Source: RGIG426 sp045598065
Lineage (GTDB): Bacteria > Bacillota > Clostridia > Oscillospirales > Acutalibacteraceae
Direction of reading: 5' to 3'
NCBI GenBank assembly: GCA_045598065.1
Contig: JAZLLJ010000062.1
Location: forward strand, 1 to 18,084
Length of the DNA stretch: 18,084 nucleotides
In this document: piece after piece, positions 8,074 to 14,371 of the stretch
Layout of the letters: each line of letters starts with the position of its first letter
How positions within the stretch are numbered: position 1 is the stretch's first letter
The notes under the pieces: model-generated
Seen by the model: the letters and a program-made list of their open reading frames with translations, nothing else
Database searches by the model: none
What the model was told of the DNA's origin: nothing
Made by a program: the position numbers and the translations under genes

Positions 8074-8874
8074 ATGTCACTCTCTTATCCGAAAAAAGAA
8101 ACCTACGATGTCAACGACTTGCTTTCCATTATGCGCGCGCTTCGCTCGCCGGAAGGCTGCCCGTGGGATAAGGAGCAGACACACGAAAGCATCCGTCAGA
8201 ACTTCTTAGAAGAAACCCACGAAGCCATTGAAGCCATCGACAACGGTGACAAAGACGGCTTGCGCGAGGAACTGGGCGACGTGATGATGCAAGTCGTATT
8301 CCACGCCATTATGGAAGAAGAAGTCGGTGGCTTTACCTTTGACGACGTGGTGGATGAGTTGTGCAAAAAACTTATCGTCCGCCATCCGCACGTGTTCGGT
8401 GACGTAAAAGCCACGAACGAGGCCGAGGCCCTTAAAAGTTGGGACGCGATGAAGCGTGCCACCAAAAAGACCAATGCCCAGTCTGATTTGCTCAAAAACG
8501 TACCGAAAACATTGCCGGCGCTGATGCGCGCCGAAAAGGTGCAGGACCGCGCTCGTCGCGTTGGGTTTGACTACGACGGGGTGGAGGATGCGCTTGCCGC
8601 GCTGGATGGCGAGGTGGCCGAGTTAAAGGCCGAAATTGTCTCCGGTGACACTGCCGCTCAGGAAGACGAATTAGGCGACGTGCTCTTTTCCGTCGTCAAC
8701 GTGGCTCGTTTTCTTAAAATTGAGCCGGAGCTTGCGCTTGGGAAAAGCGTTGAAAAATTTGTCCGTCGCTTTTCCGCGTTGGACAAACTGGCCGCTGAAA
8801 GAAATATTGATGTTCCCGAGGCTTCTCTCGATACGTTGAACGCCCTGTGGGACGAAGTAAAGCGTGCCGAATAA
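8074..8874 (+). CDS. mazG: Nucleoside triphosphate pyrophosphohydrolase MazG
   Basis: MazG hydrolyses (d)NTPs to monophosphates and pyrophosphate, cleaning the nucleotide pool. The 266 residues agree with the two-domain family form (E. coli about 263). The first domain shows CPWDKEQTHESI (29-40), then the Mg-binding EExxE (E46, E47, E50) and ExxD (E66-D69) pattern in EELGDVMMQVVFHA. The second domain repeats it (GEVAELKAEI, then EDELGDVLFSVVNVAR). The unrelated N-terminal methyltransferase domain found fused in B. subtilis YabN is absent. The ATG at 8074 is preceded by ATGAGG (8061-8066). It stands upstream of hup and rqcP, an order common in Clostridia and resembling the yabN-yabO neighbourhood of Bacillus. 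Confidence 0.96.
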   Translation: MSLSYPKKETYDVNDLLSIMRALRSPEGCPWDKEQTHESIRQNFLEETHEAIEAIDNGDKDGLREELGDVMMQVVFHAIMEEEVGGFTFDDVVDELCKKLIVRHPHVFGDVKATNEAEALKSWDAMKRATKKTNAQSDLLKNVPKTLPALMRAEKVQDRARRVGFDYDGVEDALAALDGEVAELKAEIVSGDTAAQEDELGDVLFSVVNVARFLKIEPELALGKSVEKFVRRFSALDKLAAERNIDVPEASLDTLNALWDEVKRAE

Positions 8875-8880
8875 AGTTGG

Positions 8881-8909
8881 TTTTTAGCGGATTCCGCTGA
8901 GAATAGAAT
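8881..8909 (+). promoter_or_regulatory. Possible hup promoter with a perfect inverted repeat in its spacer
   Basis: TAGAAT (8904-8909) is a good -10 candidate, but the matching -35 (TTTTTA, 8881-8886, 17 bases upstream) is poor. Between them lies a perfect inverted repeat, AGCGGA-T-TCCGCT (8886-8898), in the position of an operator. It has no T tract after it, so it is not a terminator. Transcription from mazG may also contribute. Confidence 0.4.
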
Positions 8910-8930
8910 AATATTATGGAGGAAAAAGTT

Positions 8931-9206
8931 ATGAACAAAGTTGAACTCGTTGCTGCTATTGCCGAGAAATCCGGTCTTTCCAAGAAAGACGCCGAGAAAG
9001 CGCTCGCCGCTACCCTTGATGCCATTGTCGGCGCTGTGAAAAAAGGCGATAAAGTGGCTCTGGTTGGCTTCGGTACCTTCGAGTCCCGTAAACGTGGCGC
9101 TCGTGTTGGCCGCAATCCGCGCACCAAAGAGACCATCAAAATTCCTGCGTCCAAAGTGCCGGCTTTCAAAGCGGGCAAAGGCTTCAAAGACGCTGTCGCG
9201 AAATAA
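8931..9206 (+). CDS. hup: Nucleoid-associated DNA-binding protein HU
   Basis: HU is a small dimeric histone-like protein that bends and compacts DNA. The 91 residues fit the family: an N-terminal helical pair (MNKVELVAAIAEKSGLSKKD), the core VALVGFGTFESRKRGARVGR, and the DNA-embracing beta arm with the NPRTKETIKIPAS segment and its minor-groove proline, then a final helix (AFKAGKGFKDAVAK). The start is ATG 8931, eight bases after the GGAGG at 8918-8922. An in-frame ATG at 8916 overlaps that ribosome binding site and would add five unusual residues, so I rejected it. A terminator follows directly, as expected for a strongly expressed gene. The protein could be named hupA, hupB or hbs; only one copy is visible here. 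Confidence 0.98.
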   Translation: MNKVELVAAIAEKSGLSKKDAEKALAATLDAIVGAVKKGDKVALVGFGTFESRKRGARVGRNPRTKETIKIPASKVPAFKAGKGFKDAVAK

Positions 9207-9220
9207 TTTTTGCAAGAGTG

Positions 9221-9256
9221 AGGCTGCCGCTGGTTTCAACGGCAGCCTTTTCTTTT
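9221..9256 (+). terminator. Terminator or attenuator between hup and rqcP
   Basis: A 9-bp stem (9221-9229 with 9240-9248) with a 10-base loop is followed by a T-rich tract, TTTTCTTTT (9248-9256). It lies 14 bases after the hup stop and just before the rqcP ribosome binding site (9262-9267). It probably lowers rqcP expression relative to hup, with rqcP fed by read-through since no separate promoter is visible. Confidence 0.82.
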
Positions 9257-9271
9257 GCAACAGGAGAACGT

Positions 9272-9538
9272 ATGAGATTAGATAAGTATTTGAAAGTATC
9301 TCGCCTCATCAAGCGGCGCACCGTGGCGAACGAGGCGTGCGATGCAGGGCGTGTGCTTGTGAACGATAAACCGGCCCGTGCATCTTATGACGTCAAAGAA
9401 GGAGACGTGCTGTGCATCCAGTTTGGCGCCCGTACGGTGAAAGCTCGAGTGGTCTCTGTGAAAGAGGCGGTGCAAAAGCAGGATGCCGCGCTTTTGTATG
9501 AATTGCTTGACGACGGCACAAAAACGACGGAAAATTAA
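9272..9538 (+). CDS. rqcP: S4-domain RNA-binding protein RqcP (YabO/Hsp15 family)
   Basis: RqcP binds the stalled 50S-peptidyl-tRNA complex and works with RqcH in adding alanine tails during ribosome-associated quality control. The 88-residue product is a bare S4 domain: MRLDKYLKVSRLIKRRTVAN, then DAGRVLVNDKPARASYDVKEGD and a short charged tail. Length and sequence match the YabO family. The ATG at 9272 follows AGGAGA (9262-9267); an open frame starting at 9218 runs through the terminator hairpin and was rejected. Genes for the spore-coat proteins YabP and YabQ, which often come next in spore formers, are absent here; an unrelated gene with its own promoter follows instead. The assignment as RqcP rather than a heat-shock Hsp15 rests on gene order and phylum. 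Confidence 0.92.
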   Translation: MRLDKYLKVSRLIKRRTVANEACDAGRVLVNDKPARASYDVKEGDVLCIQFGARTVKARVVSVKEAVQKQDAALLYELLDDGTKTTEN

Positions 9539-9549
9539 CAAATCTTTCA

Positions 9550-9578
9550 TAGACCTATCGCTGCTTTTTTGGTATACT
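9550..9578 (+). promoter_or_regulatory. Promoter of the DUF5685/J-like/membrane-protein cluster
   Basis: TAGACC (9550-9555) and TATACT (9573-9578) are 17 bases apart, with TGG before the -10 (extended -10). The string TGGTATACTG is identical to that in the uvrB promoter. The downstream start codon is at 9608. Confidence 0.75.
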
Positions 9579-9607
9579 GAAAAGAAATCACAGCAAAGGA
9601 GACCGTC

Positions 9608-10471
9608 ATGTTTGGGTATGTCCGCATTTTCAAGCCGGAACTGAAAATCGCCGAGTACGACCACTATAAGGGTGTTTACTGTACGTTGTGCAAGAGGCTT
9701 GGGAAACGCTACGGAACGGTGGCGCGGTTTTCTTTGAGCTATGATTTTACCTTTACGGCGCTCGTGCAAATGGCGCTTGCGGACACTTGTCCCGGATTCA
9801 AATCCGGTCGGTGTGTGTATAATCCGCTAAAAAAATGCTTTTACTGCGGCGATACGGAGGCAGTAGACACGGCGGCGGACTACGCGATGTTGCTCTTATA
9901 TTACAAACTGTGCGACAACGTACAGGACGAACGGGGCTTCAAACGCCTCGGTGCAAAAATACTGAAAGGATGGTTGTCCTGTGCCCACAAGAAGGCCGCG
10001 GCGCTCCATCCCGAGGAAGAAGAATGGGTAAAGTCGTACCTTGCCCACCAACAAGAATTGGAAAAAGGCCATCCCACCACCGATGAAGCCGCCGAACCGA
10101 CGGCGGCGCTTACGGGAAAACTGCTCGCTGCCTGCGCAACGGATGAAACGACGCGACGGGTGCTGGACCGGTTGGGATATTGTGTCGGCCGATTCGTCTA
10201 TTTGGCGGATGCGGCGGACGATTTGGAAAAAGACAGAGAAAAAGGCGGCTTCAATCCGCTTATTCCCCTACTGGAAAAAGAGGGGAAAGACGGTGTGAAC
10301 GCGTTTGTTGAGGCCTCGCTGACGGGAACGATATCCGAAGCCCGGTCTGCGTATGAACTATTGACTATTCGCCGTTATGACGGTATTTTACGAAATATAT
10401 TGTGGTGGGGATTACCCACTGTGACCAAAAATCTTGTGAAGGAGGAATCATCCGGTGAGAGATCCGTATGA
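9608..10471 (+). CDS. DUF5685-family protein of unknown function; aspartate motifs resemble isoprenoid synthases
   Basis: I recognise the N-terminus (MFGYVRIFKPELKIAEYDHY, then YCTLCKRLGKRYG) as the DUF5685 family, which has no assigned function. The 287 residues have no signal peptide or clear membrane segment. Cysteines sit at C25, C28, C61, C69, C77 and C80 (CTLC and CFYC pairs), suggesting a metal site. Two acidic motifs stand out: YYKLCDNVQDE (98-108) and FVYLADAADDLEKD (196-209) followed by GGFNP. Their spacing and surroundings recall the two Asp-rich helices of squalene/phytoene synthases; this is my inference, not a known property. ATG 9608 follows AAAGGAGA (9596-9603). The 3' end overlaps the next gene by 17 bases, so the two are probably translated together. 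Confidence 0.85.
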   Translation: MFGYVRIFKPELKIAEYDHYKGVYCTLCKRLGKRYGTVARFSLSYDFTFTALVQMALADTCPGFKSGRCVYNPLKKCFYCGDTEAVDTAADYAMLLLYYKLCDNVQDERGFKRLGAKILKGWLSCAHKKAAALHPEEEEWVKSYLAHQQELEKGHPTTDEAAEPTAALTGKLLAACATDETTRRVLDRLGYCVGRFVYLADAADDLEKDREKGGFNPLIPLLEKEGKDGVNAFVEASLTGTISEARSAYELLTIRRYDGILRNILWWGLPTVTKNLVKEESSGERSV

Positions 10472-11069
10472 AGTGTTGGGAATTTCCCGTGGCGCGGACG
10501 AAGAAGAGATTAAAAGAGCCTACCGCGAGTTGGCGAGAAAATACAGCCCCGAACAATACGATGGTAATCCGCTTTCGGATTTGGCCCAAGAAAAGATGCA
10601 GGAAATCAACGCCGCTTACGATGCCATTGTACGGGAGTTGCACGCTTCCTCCGGCGGCTATCGCGGCGCGTCTTATCGAAGTGACAACCAATACGCCGAC
10701 GTGCGTGAGATGATTGAAAACGGACGTATTGCCGATGCAGAAACGGTGTTAAACGGCGTTCCTTCCGATGCGCGGTCGGCAGAATGGTATTTTCTTAAAG
10801 GCCAGTTGCTTCTTCGTAAAGGCTGGTTTGACGATGCCTACACCTGCGTATCGCAGGCGTGCGCGATGGATCCCGGCAACTTTGAGTATCAGGCGCAAAA
10901 GTCGAAAATGGACCAAAAACGCGGAACGGCGCCGAACGCGATGGGGCAAAACCCAGGTGCAGTGAATTGCTGCGGCACCGAAACCGATGCTTGCCGCATC
11001 TGCGAGACACTGTATTGTATGGATTGTTGCTGTGAATGTATGGGTGGGGATTTCATTTCCTGCTGTTAA
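10455..11069 (+). CDS. J-domain-like protein with degenerate HPD motif and cysteine-rich tail
   Basis: Residues 1-60 have the shape of a DnaJ J domain (DPYEVLGISRGADEEEIKRA, YRELARKY, then EKMQEINAAYDAI). The HPD tripeptide that stimulates DnaK ATPase is replaced by S31-P32-E33. Residues 80-155 look like helical, TPR-like repeats (NGRIADAETVLN, then WYFLKGQLLLRKGWFDDAYT and QACAMDPGNFEYQ). The last 33 residues hold 11 cysteines (172, 173, 180, 183, 188, 191-193, 195, 203, 204), probably a metal or redox site; related clostridial proteins end in a similar cysteine-rich ECMGGD tail. The GTG start at 10455 is 10 bases after AAGGAGG (10438-10444) and overlaps the end of the preceding gene. A function as a DnaK co-chaperone is doubtful here. 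It may partner the DUF5685-like product. Confidence 0.88.
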   Translation: MRDPYEVLGISRGADEEEIKRAYRELARKYSPEQYDGNPLSDLAQEKMQEINAAYDAIVRELHASSGGYRGASYRSDNQYADVREMIENGRIADAETVLNGVPSDARSAEWYFLKGQLLLRKGWFDDAYTCVSQACAMDPGNFEYQAQKSKMDQKRGTAPNAMGQNPGAVNCCGTETDACRICETLYCMDCCCECMGGDFISCC

Positions 11070-11099
11070 AAACGCGAAAAGAGGAAAGGGGAGAACGGA

Positions 11100-11630
11100 A
11101 TGAAGCAAAGCGCCAAAATCGCCTTGTGCGGCGTGTTAAGCGCCCTTGCGGTGGTGTGTATGATGCTGACCGTGATTCCCATTTCCAATTTGGCGCTGAC
11201 CGCTTTGGCCGGTATTATTCTGCTTCCCATTTCCATGGAAGCGGACGTTAAATGGGGATTTGCCGCCTATGCCGCCACAGGAGCGCTGACGTTGTTTATT
11301 GCGCCGGAGCCGGAGGCAAAGGTGTTGTTTCTTACGTTCTTCGGCTATTATCCTACGTTGAAATTGCTTCTTGACCGTATTCCTTTGAAAGTCGTTTCTT
11401 GGGTGCTGAAACTGGGATTGTTCAACGCCGCCGTAGTGGGAGCCTATCTGCTTTTGATGCTTGTCGTCGGGTTGGAACCGGACGAATTCGAGGTGTTCGG
11501 TGTCAATATGCCGTTGGTGCTTCTCGGCATCGGCAACGTGGTGTTCGTTATCTTCGATATCGCGCTAAATGGCCTGGAAGACATCTATAAGTCTCGATGG
11601 CATAAGATTTTTGTTCGCGTTTTCAAGTAA
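11100..11630 (+). CDS. Small integral membrane protein resembling an ECF transporter S component
   Basis: The 176-residue product is strongly hydrophobic, with about five membrane segments: near residues 6-27, 30-46, 52-68, 105-128 and 139-160. It opens with KIALCGVLSALAVVCMMLT, a pattern seen in substrate-binding S components of energy-coupling factor transporters and in related clostridial membrane proteins, and contains FLTFFGYYPTLKLLLDRIP in a loop. No EcfT or EcfA genes lie in the window, so it would use a shared ECF module if it is an S component. The substrate cannot be predicted. The ATG at 11100 follows GGGGAGAA, 30 bases after the J-like gene, with no promoter between, so it is probably the third gene of that cluster. 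A hairpin terminator starts within its stop codon region. Confidence 0.75.
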   Translation: MKQSAKIALCGVLSALAVVCMMLTVIPISNLALTALAGIILLPISMEADVKWGFAAYAATGALTLFIAPEPEAKVLFLTFFGYYPTLKLLLDRIPLKVVSWVLKLGLFNAAVVGAYLLLMLVVGLEPDEFEVFGVNMPLVLLGIGNVVFVIFDIALNGLEDIYKSRWHKIFVRVFK

Positions 11631-11661
11631 AGGTTCTCACCTTTACTGCTTGTTCTTTTTT
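11626..11661 (+). terminator. Terminator ending the DUF5685/J-like/membrane-protein cluster
   Basis: A perfect 9-bp stem (11626-11634 with 11639-11647) with a TCTC loop overlaps the stop codon of the membrane protein gene. The T tract (11656-11661) begins eight bases after the stem, so termination may be incomplete. Confidence 0.65.
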
Positions 11662-11731
11662 AGTTTTTCCTTGATTTTACGTGGCTTTTGGCAAAAAAAA
11701 TCGCTGAAAGCTGCTTTTGGGAGTCTTTCGT

Positions 11732-12994
11732 ATGGAAAGGGATAAAACTTTACATGTGATCGTGGTCGGCGGCGGCGCGGCAGGGCTTATCTGCGCCGGT
11801 TTTGCCGCCAAAAGCGGTTACCGCGTGACGATTTTGGAGCGCAACGAGCGCCCTGCCCGTAAGGTGATGATTACCGGCAAGGGGCGTTGCAACCTCACGA
11901 ACGCCACCGAACCGGACGAGATGATTAAAAATGTTCCCGGCAACGGGCGGTTTTTGTACAGCGCGTTTCACAACTTTACCTACCGCGACACAATGGCGCT
12001 TGTTGAGGCGATGGGCGTGCCGCTGAAAGTGGAACGGGGCAATCGTGTGTTTCCCGTGTCTGACAAAGCGGTGGACGTGGTGGATGCACTTCAAAAATTC
12101 GCCAAAAAATCCGGTGCTGTGATAGAACGTGCCCACGTGACGTCGCTCCTTTTGGAAAACGGCGTATGCAAAGGCGTGAAAGACGACAAGGGACGGGAAC
12201 ATTTTGCCGACTGCGTGGTGGTTTGCACCGGCGGCGTGTCTTATCCGACTACCGGCAGTACCGGCGACGGCTACGACTTGGCGCGGCAGGCAGGACATAC
12301 GGTCATTGAGCCGCGCGGCTCCTTGGTGCCGCTCGAATGTGCCGAGCCGCTGTGCGGTGAGGCGCAGGGATTAGCCTTAAAAAACTGCGGATTGACCGTT
12401 TTGGACACCGCACGCAAAAACAAAGTAGTTTATAGCGATTTCGGCGAGATGCTGTTTACGCATTTCGGCGTGTCCGGACCGATGATTTTGAGTGCTTCCG
12501 CTCATTTGCGAGACATCACCGAAGGACGGTATCGCTTGCTTGTAGATTTGAAACCTGCCTTGTCCGACGAGCAGTTGGATGACCGGATGCTGCGAGATTT
12601 TGCGGAGATGCAAAATCTGGATTTGCAAAACGCTCTGTCGAAACTGCTTCCGAAAAGCCTTGTAGAGCCGTTTTTGGCACAAATCGGGGTGGACGGGAGC
12701 GTAAAATGTCACAGCGTAACACGGCAACAACGGGAAACGCTCCGCACCGCTTTGAAAGCCCTGCCGCTTACCGTGATCCGTCCGCGTCCTGCGGCGGAAG
12801 CGGTGGTGACGGCCGGCGGTGTTTCGGTAAAGGAAGTCGATCCGAAAACGATGGCATCCAAACTTTGCAAAGGATTGTATTTTGCCGGCGAGGTGCTGGA
12901 TGTGGATGCGTATACCGGCGGTTTTAATTTGCAAATTGCCTTTTCCACCGGCGCGGCTGCCGGTCAACATATGGAAATTGAGGAGGAACTGTAA
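11732..12994 (+). CDS. HI0933-family FAD-dependent oxidoreductase (BaiN/YhiN-like)
   Basis: This 420-residue cytoplasmic flavoprotein belongs to the HI0933/YhiN family, often annotated as NAD(P)/FAD-dependent oxidoreductase, aminoacetone oxidase-like or BaiN-like; its true substrate is unknown. Seen: the dinucleotide-binding VIVVGGGAAGLICAGF near the N-terminus, ARKVMITGKGRCNLTN, VVVCTGGVSYPTTGSTGDGY, LFTHFGVSGPMIL, and the C-terminal FAD-contacting AGGVSVKEVDPKTMASKLCK and LYFAGEVLDVDAYTGGFNLQ. The start is ATG 11732, eight bases after GGGAG (11719-11723); a TTG at 11717 overlaps that site and is less likely. It is the first gene of a tight operon, with one base between its stop and cmk. I see no convincing promoter in 11648-11731, so read-through from upstream is possible. 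The conserved company of cmk, plsC and ispH is usual in Clostridia. Confidence 0.95.
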   Translation: MERDKTLHVIVVGGGAAGLICAGFAAKSGYRVTILERNERPARKVMITGKGRCNLTNATEPDEMIKNVPGNGRFLYSAFHNFTYRDTMALVEAMGVPLKVERGNRVFPVSDKAVDVVDALQKFAKKSGAVIERAHVTSLLLENGVCKGVKDDKGREHFADCVVVCTGGVSYPTTGSTGDGYDLARQAGHTVIEPRGSLVPLECAEPLCGEAQGLALKNCGLTVLDTARKNKVVYSDFGEMLFTHFGVSGPMILSASAHLRDITEGRYRLLVDLKPALSDEQLDDRMLRDFAEMQNLDLQNALSKLLPKSLVEPFLAQIGVDGSVKCHSVTRQQRETLRTALKALPLTVIRPRPAAEAVVTAGGVSVKEVDPKTMASKLCKGLYFAGEVLDVDAYTGGFNLQIAFSTGAAAGQHMEIEEEL

Positions 12995-12995
12995 G

Positions 12996-13667
12996 ATGAA
13001 CGATTTTGTAGCGGTGGCTATTGACGGCCCGTCCGGTGCGGGCAAAAGCACGATTGCCAAGCGGTTGGCGGCAACCCTCGGTTACGTGTACGTGGATACC
13101 GGCGCGATGTATCGCACGGTAGGACTTGCTATGCTGCGTCGCGGCATTGACGTTAACGATAAATCGGCGGTTATCGCTGCTTTGGCGGATATTGAGGTGT
13201 CGATTGCGTACGTGGACGGCACACAGCGTGTGCTGCTTTGCGGAGAGGACGTCAGCGACCAAATTCGTACGCCGGAAGTGTCGATGGCGGCGTCGGTGAC
13301 GTCGGCCATTCCCGAAGTGCGGAAATTCCTGTTTGAAACCCAACAAAAATTGGCGCGTGAAAATAACGTCATTATGGACGGCCGCGATATCGGCACGGTG
13401 GTGCTTCCCAACGCGAAAGTGAAAATCTTCCTCTCCGCTTCGGTGGAGGATCGCGCCCGTCGCCGCTTTGATGAGCTGAAAGAAAAGGGAATGGACGTCT
13501 CGTTCGAAGACGTACTGGAAGATATGAAACAGCGCGACTACAACGATTCCCACCGTGACGTGGCGCCGCTGAGAGCTGCTGACGATGCTGTGTCGGTGGA
13601 CACAACCGGCAATACGCTGGAAGAGTCGGTGGCATTGATGGAATCCATTGTGAAGGAGAAACTTTGA
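12996..13667 (+). CDS. cmk: Cytidylate kinase
   Basis: Cmk phosphorylates CMP and dCMP to the diphosphates, feeding DNA, RNA and CDP-linked phospholipid synthesis. The 223 residues match the family. Motifs: P-loop GPSGAGKST (11-19), YVDTGAMYR, the nucleotide-binding MDGRDIGTVVLP, the ARRRFDEL lid region and RDYNDSHRDVAPLRAADDA near the C-terminus. The ATG at 12996 follows AGGAGGA (12981-12987) and lies one base after the stop of the flavoprotein gene. An open frame extending upstream to 12882 lies wholly inside that gene and was not used. The cmk stop overlaps the plsC start by one base. Confidence 0.97.
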   Translation: MNDFVAVAIDGPSGAGKSTIAKRLAATLGYVYVDTGAMYRTVGLAMLRRGIDVNDKSAVIAALADIEVSIAYVDGTQRVLLCGEDVSDQIRTPEVSMAASVTSAIPEVRKFLFETQQKLARENNVIMDGRDIGTVVLPNAKVKIFLSASVEDRARRRFDELKEKGMDVSFEDVLEDMKQRDYNDSHRDVAPLRAADDAVSVDTTGNTLEESVALMESIVKEKL

Positions 13668-14371
13668 TGTCGGAAGAATGGACTGCAAAAGAGGCAGAAC
13701 GGGAGCAGATTGTGAAAGAGGAACAATCCGAACGACTGCGCAATCCCGAAGAATACGGTCGCTGGGGAAAACTGGGCAAAGTGATTAAATGGCTGATTCG
13801 TCCGCTGGTATGGCTTTTGTTTCCGTATAAGGCGAAAGGTCTCGAAAACATTCCTACAGACGATCGTCCGCTTATCGTGTGCAGTAACCACATTTCGATG
13901 ACCGACCCTGTGTTTTTACTGCTTGCGCAAAAACAGGCAAATATCTATTTTATGGGCAAGGAAGAGCTGTTCCGCTCCGGCTTTCTTGCGTGGCTTTTGG
14001 GCAAACAGTGCGGCTCGTTCCCGGTTTGCCGCGGAAAAGGGGATACAAATGCTCTCGTACGGGCAGAGCAGATTATCGCCGAGCGCAAGTGGATGGGGAT
14101 TTTTCCGGAAGGAACCCGATCCAAAACCGGCGAATTGGGACGGTTTAAGTCCGGGGCGGCGTTGATTGCCGCCAAAACGCAGGCGCACGTGTTGCCGGTG
14201 GCGATTACGACGAAAAATCAAAAGGTGAAACCGTTTCGCCGCCTTACCGTAGCGTTCGGTGCGCCGCTTTCGCCGACCGATTTGCAACTGGATGGCGAAA
14301 AACCCAATTTGCGCGTGGCAACGCGAGCGATGACCGCCGCGGTGGCCGGCCTTATGGAGGAGTCAAAATGA
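13667..14371 (+). CDS. plsC: 1-acyl-sn-glycerol-3-phosphate acyltransferase
   Basis: PlsC transfers an acyl chain to lysophosphatidic acid to make phosphatidic acid at the inner face of the membrane. Seen: the catalytic HX4D box in SNHISMTDPVF (H75, D80), the GKEELF stretch, and the substrate-binding FPEGTRSKTG (147-156). Residues 38-53 (GKVIKWLIRPLVWLLF) are hydrophobic and probably membrane-attaching. The first 25 residues are a highly charged extension (KEAEREQIVKEEQSERLR) that may be helical or coiled-coil and is not part of the usual core. The start is ATG 13667, eight bases after GGAG in AAGGAGAA (13653-13660). The gene overlaps cmk by one base and ispH-rpsA by four (ATGA), so all three are translationally coupled. 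Confidence 0.95.
   Translation: MSEEWTAKEAEREQIVKEEQSERLRNPEEYGRWGKLGKVIKWLIRPLVWLLFPYKAKGLENIPTDDRPLIVCSNHISMTDPVFLLLAQKQANIYFMGKEELFRSGFLAWLLGKQCGSFPVCRGKGDTNALVRAEQIIAERKWMGIFPEGTRSKTGELGRFKSGAALIAAKTQAHVLPVAITTKNQKVKPFRRLTVAFGAPLSPTDLQLDGEKPNLRVATRAMTAAVAGLMEESK

Noticed and set aside
8916..8930. Earlier in-frame ATG for hup
   Set aside because: It overlaps the GGAGG that serves ATG 8931 and would add five residues not found in HU proteins.
12882..12995. Extended N-terminus for cmk
   Set aside because: The extension lies entirely inside the conserved C-terminus of the flavoprotein gene, and ATG 12996 has an ideal ribosome binding site.
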